Origin: an uncultured Alphaproteobacteria bacterium
GTDB lineage: Bacteria; Pseudomonadota; Alphaproteobacteria; SP197
Direction of reading: 5' to 3'
Length of the DNA stretch: 58,311 bases
NCBI GenBank assembly: GCA_938048755.1
Contig: CALIUG010000212.1
Location: 1 to 58,311 of the forward strand
In this document: positions 35,326 to 43,442 of the stretch, piece after piece
How positions within the stretch are numbered: position 1 is the first letter of the stretch
How the letters are laid out: each line of letters opens with the position of its first letter
Translations under genes and position numbers: made by a program
The notes under the pieces: generated by a model
Databases searched by the model: none
What the model was told of the DNA's origin: nothing
Seen by the model: only the letters and a program-made list of their open reading frames with translations

Positions 35326-36861
35326 ATGCTTGCTCGTCAGTGGTTCTTCCTCATCGCGTCGATCACCCTGATTGTGATCGCGCTCCTCTCGTTGCTCTGG
35401 CAGAACGCCTTGTAGTTGTTCGCCGTGGTCGGCCCGCTTGTCGTCTTGGGTCTGCTGGATGCAACCCATTCCAGGCACAATGTGCTGCGCAACTATCCCG
35501 TCGTCGGGCATCTGCGTTATTTCGCGGAGTTCATCCGTCCGAACATCCAGCAGTACTTCATCAATACAAACCAGTCGGGTCGGCCCTATCCGCGCGAGAT
35601 TCGTGATCTGGTCGATGCCCGTGCGTGCGGTGCCGAGGCGTTGCTGCCGTTCGGCACGCAGCACGATGTGCTCTCGACCGGTGATGAATTTTCCTATCAC
35701 TCCCTGCATGTGAAGCATGTGCCTGAGGAAGACGGTCGCGTGCTGGTCGGTGGCCCCGATTGCAAGCAGCCTTATCTTGCCTCGCGCCTCAACATCTCGG
35801 CCATGAGCTTCGGGGCGTTGTCGTCCAATGCGGTCATCGCGCTGAACACCGGCGCGCGGATGGCCGGCTGTTTTCATGATACCGGGGAGGGCGGCCTCGC
35901 CGACTACCATCTGCAGGGTGGCGGTGACGTCAGCTGGCAGATCGGCACCGGCTATTTCGGTGCACGCACCGAAGACGGCAAGTTTGATCGCGAACTCTTC
36001 AAGAAAAAGTCGCGGCTCGACAACGTCAAGATGATCGCGATCAAGCTCTCGCAAGGCGCCAAGCCCTCTCATGGCGGCGTTCTGCCATCAGCCAAGATCA
36101 CACCGGAGATCAGCAGGATCCGCGGCGTGCCCATGGGCAAAGACTGCCTGTCACCACCCACCCACAGTGCGTTTTCCACGCCCCGCGAACTGCTGGAATG
36201 TGTGAAGCTGTTGCGGGAGCTTTCCGACGGCAAGCCGATTGGCTTCAAGCTCTGCATCGGCAACAGGTCGGAGTTTCTGGGCATCGTGAAAGCGATGGTC
36301 GATACCGGCATCAAGCCCGATTTCATTCAGGTCGATGGTTCCGAGGGCGGTACCGGTGCCGCCCCCATGGAGTTCACCAACCGCTTGGGCATGCCGATCA
36401 ACGAGGCCATTGCCTTTGTCCACGATGCCCTGGTTGGCGCCGGTGTGCGCGACGACATCCGCCTGATCGCCAGCGGCAAGGTCGCGACCGGCAGCCCCTT
36501 TGATCCCGTTGAACGCAAGGGTACGCACAGTCACAAGATTGCCCAGTCCAACAATGCCTACATCTTCCCCGGCTTGGGGTTGGGCGTTCTAGCCAGCCAG
36601 GCGCGTCGCGTCAGCGACGACATGTTCATGGCTGCTGCCGAGGAACTGGCCGAATGTGCGCCGGCCATCAGTGACCAGGTGGACCGCCTGCTACCGCCGG
36701 TTTCCGAACTGCCAGCCGTCAGTCGGCGTATTGCGGTTGCGGTCGGTCGTGCAGCTATCAGGGAAGGCCTGGCGCCTGAACGCAGCGAAGACGAACTTGC
36801 CGCAAGAGTAGACGAGACCTTCTGGGAACCACGTTACAGGCCCTATGAGGCGGCAGACTGA
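35326..36861 (+). pseudogene. FMN-binding glutamate-synthase-like gene with amber codon, fused in frame to a malic-enzyme C-terminus
   Basis: The gene opens MLARQWFFLIASITLIV at ATG 35326 (membrane helix), meets TAG at 35413-35415, then continues in the same frame with a second helix (FAVVGPLVVLGLLD) and the family region NYPVVGHLRYFAEFIRP. The FMN-binding domain of the GltB-like family follows (SRLNISAMSFGALS; GAKPSHGGVLP; IQVDGSEGGTGAAP; RLIASGKVATG). At 36481-36492 the homology switches. From SPFDPV onward (SNNAYIFPGLGLGVLAS; RRVSDDMF; ETFWEPRYRPY) the protein is the C-terminal end of an NAD-type malic enzyme (MaeA family). The FMN/Fe-S half after KVATG, with its cysteines, is missing. The frame after the amber is 481 codons. 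An active enzyme is unlikely. Confidence 0.85.
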
Positions 36862-36926
36862 ACCGCCTGATTGTTGGAATTTGTGGACCGGTGCAGTTTT
36901 CTCTTTCTGCGAAGTAGAGTTGCGCC

Positions 36927-37739
36927 ATGAACCGCGAGGAACGCAGAAGCGCAGAGGTCAACTCCGTGCGCGCCTATCGCGAACGGGGACTTCCGGCATC
37001 GTTCGATTTCCCTGAGATGTTCGCCCATACCCGCATGTTGATGCGCCTGCTGGGCAGGACCCCCGACAAGGTCCGGTTGCTGAGGGCGACACAGGCCTAT
37101 CACGCCGGGTTTGAACGTTCCCTGCGGGCACATCCGTCACAGAAACCGGTCGCCTGTCAGGCCGGTTGTTCCCTGTGCTGTCACAACTGGATCTCCGTCA
37201 CGATTCCCGAGGTGCTTCTGATCGCAGGTGAACTGCAGGTCCGTACCGATGATGCTTTGGCCCGAAAGGTTGCCGAGGCTTCGAATGCGGGCAGGGGCCT
37301 TGATCGTGACCAGCGCCTGGAGCGCCGTCTGGCCTGTCCGCTCCTCGCGGATCATCTGTGTTCCATCTATGCCGTGCGTCCGCTGGCCTGCCGGTCGTTC
37401 TTTTCCCTGTCGCTTGCGGCCTGCCAGGCCGTGTTTGATGGCACCGATGAGGACGTGCCAACCCCGCGTGATGCCATGGTTCTGCGCGGCGTCCATGACC
37501 GATGCTTCTGGGCTGGACTGCGGGCATCCGGCCTTGGTCACGAGGCTGTTGAACTGAACCACGCCCTTGATATCGCCCTGTCGCATGAGGGCGCTGTCGC
37601 GGCGTGGCTGGAAGGGCTCGATCCCTTTGCCTCGACCACAGGCGATGTGCCCCATGATGCTGAGGAGTTGCTGTTTCTCGATGTCCTGATTGCCGGGGCC
37701 AGGGAACGCAAGCTGCCTGAAAACCCGTGGGTTACGTGA
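36927..37739 (+). CDS. YkgJ-family cysteine cluster protein
   Basis: 270 residues. The N-terminal part has QAGCSLCCHNWISVTIPE, and a second cluster follows with LACPLLADHLCSIYAVRPLACR, the CxxC(C)-(x)n-C-(x)n-C pattern of YkgJ-type proteins, predicted to bind an iron-sulfur cluster or zinc. The remaining Cys (SLAACQ; HDRCFW) may complete the site. It is cytosolic. It stands alone between the malic-fusion pseudogene and an MFS gene. Confidence 0.85.
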   Translation: MNREERRSAEVNSVRAYRERGLPASFDFPEMFAHTRMLMRLLGRTPDKVRLLRATQAYHAGFERSLRAHPSQKPVACQAGCSLCCHNWISVTIPEVLLIAGELQVRTDDALARKVAEASNAGRGLDRDQRLERRLACPLLADHLCSIYAVRPLACRSFFSLSLAACQAVFDGTDEDVPTPRDAMVLRGVHDRCFWAGLRASGLGHEAVELNHALDIALSHEGAVAAWLEGLDPFASTTGDVPHDAEELLFLDVLIAGARERKLPENPWVT

Positions 37740-37784
37740 TGGCCGATCGGGGGTAGAGTTCGCGTCCAACCACCCCGGTTTCCC

Positions 37785-39032
37785 ATGCTTGCCACGCTTC
37801 GCTCTCTTGATGACAGCCGTTATGCCTTGGTTGTGGTCGCCGCCTCGTTTCTTCTGCTGGTGATCGCCAACGGTGCATTGTTCCTGCTGATCGTGGCGAT
37901 GAAGGATATTGCCGCGGCCTTTGACTGGCCGCGCAGCATTCCCTCTACGGCCTATTCCCTTCAGTTCATCGGTGGCGGCCTGGGCGGCATCGTCATGGGC
38001 TGGTGGCTCGACAAGGCCGGCATGGGCAAGCCCGCCATGCTGGGCGCGATCACCATCGGTCTCGGCTCGGTCGCGGTCAGCTTCATCGAAACGGCCTGGC
38101 AACTGTTTGCCGTCTACGGCCTCATCATCGGCATGATCGGCAATGCTACGATGTTCTCGCCGCTGGTCGCCAATGTCACCCGCTGGTTCCATCGCAACCG
38201 GGGCATGGCAGTGGGATTGGTCACGAGCGGTCAGAGCATCGCCGGCTTCATGTGGCCACCGGTCTTCGAGTACGGGCTTGGCACCATTGGGTGGCGTGAG
38301 ACCTATCTGATCTATGGCGTGTTCTGCGTGACGGCCATGGTGCCGCTTGCCCTGCTGCTGCGCAGGCGTCCGCCGGAACGGGTCGCGCGCTCGGGTCCTT
38401 CGGTTCCCGAAGAGGTCGAGGAAGACGCGCCCATCCTGCACATCCGGCCCAACACGCTGCTCGCCCTGCTCTGCGTTGCCATCGTGGGCTGTTGCATCGC
38501 CATGTCGCTGCCGCTGGCGCATCTGAAATCCCATGCCACCGATATCGGTATCGAGCCGATGCAGGCCGCCACCATCCTGTCGATCCTGCTGGGCGGCAGT
38601 TTTGTCGCGCGCGCCTTTGGTGCGGGCCTGCTGATGGCGCGTATCGGCAGCCTGAAGACCCTGTTCGTCTTCTCTTCCATTCAGGCAGCAACCCTGGGCT
38701 TCCTGCCCTTCATTGATGGCATCGCTGTCCTCTACGTCGTTGCCGCGGCCTTCGGGTTTGGCTACGGCGGCATCGGGCCGACCTATCCCGTCATCATCCG
38801 TGATTTTCTCTCGGAACAATGGGCAGGACGCTACACCGCCATCGTCATCATGTTCGGCACCTTCGGCATGGCGATCGGTGGCTGGATGGGCGGATTTGGC
38901 TTCGATCTCACGGGTAACTACGATACGGCCTTCCTGTTGGGTGTCGGCTTCAACCTGATCAACCTCGGCATTGTTGCCTATCTCATCACGGCAACACGCA
39001 AACCCAATCTGATGGCGGTACCGGCTTCATGA
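37785..39032 (+). CDS. Major facilitator superfamily transporter
   Basis: 415 residues, 12 predicted helices with a central cytosolic loop (RRRPPERVARSGPSVPEEVE). The GWWLDKAGMGKPAM loop after helix 2 is a degenerate MFS A-motif. It is similar in layout to the 13379 protein but not to the 14713/22680 pair. Substrate is unknown. The downstream secreted peptidase gene overlaps its stop by 4 bp, so transporter and hydrolase are co-translated. Confidence 0.9.
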   Translation: MLATLRSLDDSRYALVVVAASFLLLVIANGALFLLIVAMKDIAAAFDWPRSIPSTAYSLQFIGGGLGGIVMGWWLDKAGMGKPAMLGAITIGLGSVAVSFIETAWQLFAVYGLIIGMIGNATMFSPLVANVTRWFHRNRGMAVGLVTSGQSIAGFMWPPVFEYGLGTIGWRETYLIYGVFCVTAMVPLALLLRRRPPERVARSGPSVPEEVEEDAPILHIRPNTLLALLCVAIVGCCIAMSLPLAHLKSHATDIGIEPMQAATILSILLGGSFVARAFGAGLLMARIGSLKTLFVFSSIQAATLGFLPFIDGIAVLYVVAAAFGFGYGGIGPTYPVIIRDFLSEQWAGRYTAIVIMFGTFGMAIGGWMGGFGFDLTGNYDTAFLLGVGFNLINLGIVAYLITATRKPNLMAVPAS

Positions 39033-40528
39033 AACGTCTCTCGCTCTCTCTTGTCCTTCTGGCCCTGGCGGCAACAACGGCACGTTCTGATGTCGAGTTG
39101 CGGGAAACAGAGTGCTGGGTACGCGCCAACATGGTGCAGAATGTCGACTGCTATCACGTCATCGTTCCGCTGGATCGCGCCAATCCTTCCGCCGGCTCGG
39201 CGCAGCTCGCTGTCGCTGTGCTGCGTTCGTCTTCACGCAATCCCGAACCTGATCCCGTGATCTATATGGAGGGCGGTCCCGGCGCACCAACCTTTGCGTC
39301 CGACTACCCGGACTATGAGGACTACAGTGATTTCTGGTGGGAACACACGTCGTCATTCCGCCGCTCCAGGGACTTCATCCTGTTCGACCAGCGTGGCATC
39401 GGCCTGTCGCGCCCCAGCCTGGATTGCCCGGAACTGCATGATCTCGATCGCAGCCTGCCGGAGATCCTGCACTACGATCATCCTCTGATCGAGCGCGAGA
39501 CCAATGAATTAGCGGCCTGTTACGATCGCCTTCGTGCTGAAGGTGTGCCGCTTGAACAGTTCGACACACGCAACAGTGCAGACGACGTCGCCGATATTGT
39601 CCGGGCTCTTGGGTATGAACAGGTCAATCTCTATGGCGTGTCCTATGGCACCCGGCTGGGCCTGGAGGTGATGCGCCGCCATCCTGATCTTGTGCGCTCG
39701 GCGGTTCTCGACGGCGTCTATCCCCCGACCATTGATGCCGAACTGGATTTTCCCCGTGCTGTCGCAGGCGCGTTTGCCAACCTGTTTGAGGATTGTGCCA
39801 ACGATGCCGGTTGCCGGCGTGTCGCGCCGGATGCAGAGGCAACGTTTGAACATCTGATTGCCGATCTCAATGCCGATCCGCGCGAGCTCGAGCTCTATGA
39901 CCTCGATTACTTCAATCGGGGAACCTATGTGCGTTTCAACGGAAATGCCGTGACGTCTTCGATGGTCGAATATCTCTATGACAGCTACTGGCTGACCTAC
40001 ATTCCCCTGATGATCGGAACGGCTGCCGACGGGGATCTCGACGCACTTTCCTATTTCTACTGGCCGGCGAGTTGGGGCAGTGACGGCATGGATGAAGGTG
40101 TGTTCGTCAATGTTGAATGCCGCGAAGCACCAACGCTGGACACATCTGCCATGATGGCCGAGGCCGCCCGGTACGGCATTTATGGCGAGGCAGTGCTTGA
40201 ATGGTCGCTGGTACCCTATTGTGATGTCTGGCCGGTTCAGAGCAATCCGCTGGATGCAGGAGGACCTGTGGTGTCGGATGCACCAACCCTTCTGATGAGC
40301 GGTCGTTATGATCCCGTAACACCAGCCAGCTATGCCGATGAAGCCGCAGAGACTCTTTCCGACAGCAAGCATCTGGTGTTCCGCTCCGGCGGTCACGGCG
40401 TCACGTTCTGGTTTGATTGCGCAGCCAAGCTGGCAGCCAAGTTCTTCGACGCGCCAAATCCCGCTGCGGTTCCCTTTCCGCGTTGCCGCGACTACACCGA
40501 CGCGGCGGACTTCGCGCTCAGGTTCTAG
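39029..40528 (+). CDS. Secreted alpha/beta hydrolase, TAP-like peptidase (S33 family)
   Basis: 499 residues. A Sec signal (MKRLSLSLVLLALAATTARS) is followed by an N-terminal strand region typical of tripeptidyl-aminopeptidase-like proteins (VPLDRANPSAGS; YMEGGPGAPTFA; LFDQRGIGLSRPS). The nucleophile is in NLYGVSYGTRLGLE, an Asp in MSGRYDPVTP, and His in FRSGGHGVTFW. It is likely a periplasmic peptidase releasing short peptides that the coupled MFS protein might import (inference). The start is in a 4-bp overlap ATGA. Confidence 0.9.
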   Translation: MKRLSLSLVLLALAATTARSDVELRETECWVRANMVQNVDCYHVIVPLDRANPSAGSAQLAVAVLRSSSRNPEPDPVIYMEGGPGAPTFASDYPDYEDYSDFWWEHTSSFRRSRDFILFDQRGIGLSRPSLDCPELHDLDRSLPEILHYDHPLIERETNELAACYDRLRAEGVPLEQFDTRNSADDVADIVRALGYEQVNLYGVSYGTRLGLEVMRRHPDLVRSAVLDGVYPPTIDAELDFPRAVAGAFANLFEDCANDAGCRRVAPDAEATFEHLIADLNADPRELELYDLDYFNRGTYVRFNGNAVTSSMVEYLYDSYWLTYIPLMIGTAADGDLDALSYFYWPASWGSDGMDEGVFVNVECREAPTLDTSAMMAEAARYGIYGEAVLEWSLVPYCDVWPVQSNPLDAGGPVVSDAPTLLMSGRYDPVTPASYADEAAETLSDSKHLVFRSGGHGVTFWFDCAAKLAAKFFDAPNPAAVPFPRCRDYTDAADFALRF

Positions 40529-40534
40529 GGGGCG

Positions 40535-41107
40535 TCACAAACAGTCGGTGACCGGAAAGCCCGCCTTTGTGGCGGTGACCATGGCAATGGCGGCGGCATG
40601 GCCGATCACGCCGACGCGGCCTTCACCCACGGCGCATAGCAGATCATGCGATGACATCAGCAAAAGTTCGGCATCTTCAAGATCGCCGGAATCAGGCTTG
40701 GCAATCTGCTCGGCTTCCGAAGCCATGAAGACGTGGCATCGTCCGCAGCCGTAGTTGCTGTTCATGACGTAACTGCCCAGCGTGCGCCAGTTGGCGGCGC
40801 GATATCCGGTTTCCTCCATCAGTTCGCGCTCTGCTGCTTCCAGTGGGGTTTCCCCGTCGTCGATCAGACCACCAGGCAGGGCGAGTTCGATCCGCCGGGG
40901 GCCGTGGCGATAGAGATTGAGCACCAGAACGTCATCGGTCCTGGTGGTGGCGTGTACGATCGCAAAATCGCGCATGTCGATGCGATAGTACGGGGCGACC
41001 TCCCGACCGTCGGGCAGTTGCACGGTCTCGCCATGCAACGACAGCCATGGCTGGCCATCATGAAGCAACTGGCTGTTGGCTACCTTCCAGGGCTTGGGAC
41101 TGGCCAT
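40535..41107 (-). CDS. Nudix hydrolase, ADP-ribose pyrophosphatase-like
   Basis: 190 residues with Nudix box GGLIDDGETPLEAAERELMEE and the preceding NLYRHGPRRIELALPGG that is typical for ADP-sugar pyrophosphatases. It hydrolyses ADP-ribose or another nucleotide-linked metabolite. ATG 41107 lies 1 bp after the stop of the M24 gene, so the two are translationally linked. Its 3' end converges with the TAP-like gene 6 bp away. Confidence 0.86.
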   Translation of the reverse strand: MASPKPWKVANSQLLHDGQPWLSLHGETVQLPDGREVAPYYRIDMRDFAIVHATTRTDDVLVLNLYRHGPRRIELALPGGLIDDGETPLEAAERELMEETGYRAANWRTLGSYVMNSNYGCGRCHVFMASEAEQIAKPDSGDLEDAELLLMSSHDLLCAVGEGRVGVIGHAAAIAMVTATKAGFPVTDCL

Positions 41108-41108
41108 G

Positions 41109-42275
41109 TCAGTCGCAGACCTCCAGGTCAACGGCCCCTGCGCCGGCCAGCATTTCCACGCCGTCATCGGTCATCAGCCAGGTCCCGCCCAGGATCGCGC
41201 CATTGCCGGAGCCCGACGGCGTGATGCAGGCGTGCAAGACAAAGGCCATGCCCGGTTCCAGGCGTTGATCGATGCCCCGGCTGATCTGCAGGGTTTCCAG
41301 CCAGATCGGGGGATAGGCGATGCCGATGCCATAACCGAACCGCATCATCGCGGCATCGGCCAATCCGGCATCCCGTAACGGATCAAGCGATGCCTCTTCG
41401 ACCTCGGCAACTGGAACACCAGGCCGGATCGCGGCAATCCCCGCATCCAGCGAAGCACGCGTGGCCGCATAGAGATCTTGCAGGTCGCTCGTTGGTTCGC
41501 CTGCTGCCATCGTGGCGATGGCAACCGCATGATACCGCTGGTCGACCCCCGCGAACTCTGCATGCACGAGGTCTCCGGACTCGATTGTGCGGTCACGCGG
41601 TGTTCCGTGACCGCCCTCTGTGCGCGGTCCCGATGACAGTTCTGTCGGTACCGACCAGAAGTCGCCGCCGGCCCGACGCATGGCATCCTCGATGGCGCCG
41701 GCCAGCGCCATTTCGGTGATGCCGGGTTTGAGTGTCTGACGCATGGCCTCAATCCCCAACTGCGCGAATGAGGCTGCGCGGCGCATGCACGCGATCTCGG
41801 CCGGCGATTTGATCCAGCGCAGATCGCCCAACAGGGTCGTTGCATCCATCAGTGTGGCTGGCGCCAATACACGCTCCAGCAAGCGTCCCAATTCAAACGA
41901 AAGCGCATAGGATTGTGTTTCAATCGCCAGGGTGCCGCCGTCTGCACCCTTTTCGGCGACGACCTCTGCAACCAGCGCTGCCGGGTCTTCCAAGTGAAGA
42001 TGATAAGTGCGGATATCCCGCAGCCAGGTTGTTTCGGTCGCCAGCGGCAGGTCGACATTGCGTACGATCAGAGTGGGTTCGTCATCGCCCGGCGTGAACA
42101 CCATGGCCTGCGGGCTGTTGACGCCTACCCAGGAATCATAACCGCCGAGATAGTAGAGGTTTTCGGGTGCAACGCAGACGCAGGCGTCGAAGCCTGCTTC
42201 GCCAAGTGCTTGTCGCGCGCGGTTCAGTCGCGCGCGGTGCTCATCGACAGAGAAGACAGAAAATTGCGGATGCAT
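41109..42275 (-). CDS. M24 (pita-bread) family protein with lost metal ligands, creatinase-like
   Basis: 388 residues: an N-terminal creatinase/prolidase domain (NLYYLGGYDSWVGVN) and a pita-bread catalytic domain. Compared with methionine aminopeptidase-type metal sites, the first Asp is Glu (HAEFAGVDQRYH), the second Asp is absent, the metal His of GHGIG is Tyr (FGYGIGIAYPP) and the Glu of GMxFTIEP is His (GMAFVLHAC). This points to a metal-independent hydrolase of the creatinase/ectoine-hydrolase sort and not a peptidase. It is the first gene of a two-gene operon with a Nudix hydrolase. Confidence 0.85.
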   Translation of the reverse strand: MHPQFSVFSVDEHRARLNRARQALGEAGFDACVCVAPENLYYLGGYDSWVGVNSPQAMVFTPGDDEPTLIVRNVDLPLATETTWLRDIRTYHLHLEDPAALVAEVVAEKGADGGTLAIETQSYALSFELGRLLERVLAPATLMDATTLLGDLRWIKSPAEIACMRRAASFAQLGIEAMRQTLKPGITEMALAGAIEDAMRRAGGDFWSVPTELSSGPRTEGGHGTPRDRTIESGDLVHAEFAGVDQRYHAVAIATMAAGEPTSDLQDLYAATRASLDAGIAAIRPGVPVAEVEEASLDPLRDAGLADAAMMRFGYGIGIAYPPIWLETLQISRGIDQRLEPGMAFVLHACITPSGSGNGAILGGTWLMTDDGVEMLAGAGAVDLEVCD

Positions 42276-42431
42276 GGTGGTCCTCGCGGGCAATTGGTGT
42301 GGCGTGAAGAAGCAGATTGCCCATTCCAGCGTCTGCCGCGGCCAACGTCCACACCCGATTGGCCTGAACCGGTTGCGTGTCATCTGGCATGGGGACACAC
42401 TCTTGTTGCATCGGATGGAATTGGCTTAACC

Positions 42432-43442
42432 GTGCTTCTTGGACTTTCAGCTCTTATCTCGCTTGGTGTCCTCAGCGCCGCGCTGGTTATGGCATTGCGG
42501 CACCGCGGACTCCTGATCTGGTGCCTGGCCGGTCTTCTGGCTCTGATAGCCGTTCAGTCCGTGGTTGTCGCGGCGGGCGCCAGCTTGAACACCGTCGTCC
42601 CGGTCTGGCTGGAATGGGTCGGGCAGGGCGAGATCGTCGTGGTGCTATCCTCGGCTCTGTCGCTATTGGCCATTGCGTTGCTGATGAGCGCTCTGAACCG
42701 TCAAAGCCGTATCGAGCAGCAACTGGCCGAGCGTTCGACCGTTCTTGCTGCTGCTCAGGATATCGCGGGGCTGGGCCATTACATCTACGACGATGATGTC
42801 GACGACATGGTCTACTGCTCCGAGACTTTTGCCGCCGTCTACGGTCGTAGCCAGGAAGAGGTGCAAAAGTCCGTCTCCGACACGCTGCAGTTCATCCATC
42901 CCGATGATCGTGAATCCGCGAATACGATCTTCAACGAAGCGTCCGACAATCGCAGCGACTATGTCGTTGACTATCGCATTATCAGGCCGGACGGCGAGAT
43001 TCGTTTTGTCCGTGAGGCCGGTATCTATGTCGAAGACCGGAAGGGCAAAACTGCGCGCTCAATCGGTACCTTGCTCGACCTTACCGATCTGCGCAAAACC
43101 GAGGATGCTCTGCGGGAAAACAGGGCGGCGCTGCATCTGGCCCAGACTCACGCTGGCTTCGGTCACTACATTGTCGATCCCGACAAGGAAGAGATGCGGC
43201 ACATCTCGCAAAGCCTGTTCGACATTTTGGGTGTTGAGGCATGCGATGTGGATGGTCTGGGCATGGATTACTTCATCCAGTTCATCGTCGAAGAGGATCA
43301 GGAGCGGACCTGGGATATCTATAAGCGTGCGATTGAAGCACATACCCCTTTCACCATGGACTACCGCGTACTGCGCCCGTCCGGAGAGATCATCCATATC
43401 CGCGAAGTTGGCAGTTTCCAGGAGGGTGACAAGAGCCTCTAG
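42432..43442 (+). CDS. Hybrid sensor kinase, N-terminal sensor half (ends at in-frame amber)
   Basis: 336 residues from GTG 42432. Three membrane helices (VLLGLSALISLGVLS; LIWCLAGLLALIAVQSVVVA; IVVVLSSALSLLAIALLM) are followed by two PAS/PAC units (AAAQDIAGLGHYIYDDD; HLAQTHAGFGHYIVDPD). The frame stops at TAG 43440-43442 inside the conserved PAC end (GDKSL-stop-VGAMLDITAIKQSE) and continues unbroken for 794 codons in the next feature. The gene as a whole is therefore one kinase of about 1131 codons split by one amber. The start is uncertain, since no strong ribosome-binding site is seen. Confidence 0.7.
   Translation: MLLGLSALISLGVLSAALVMALRHRGLLIWCLAGLLALIAVQSVVVAAGASLNTVVPVWLEWVGQGEIVVVLSSALSLLAIALLMSALNRQSRIEQQLAERSTVLAAAQDIAGLGHYIYDDDVDDMVYCSETFAAVYGRSQEEVQKSVSDTLQFIHPDDRESANTIFNEASDNRSDYVVDYRIIRPDGEIRFVREAGIYVEDRKGKTARSIGTLLDLTDLRKTEDALRENRAALHLAQTHAGFGHYIVDPDKEEMRHISQSLFDILGVEACDVDGLGMDYFIQFIVEEDQERTWDIYKRAIEAHTPFTMDYRVLRPSGEIIHIREVGSFQEGDKSL

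Noticed and set aside
37137-38819. A 560-codon antisense frame across the YkgJ and MFS genes
   Set aside because: Runs against two well-supported genes and has low-complexity His/Arg/Gln-rich content typical of shadow frames.
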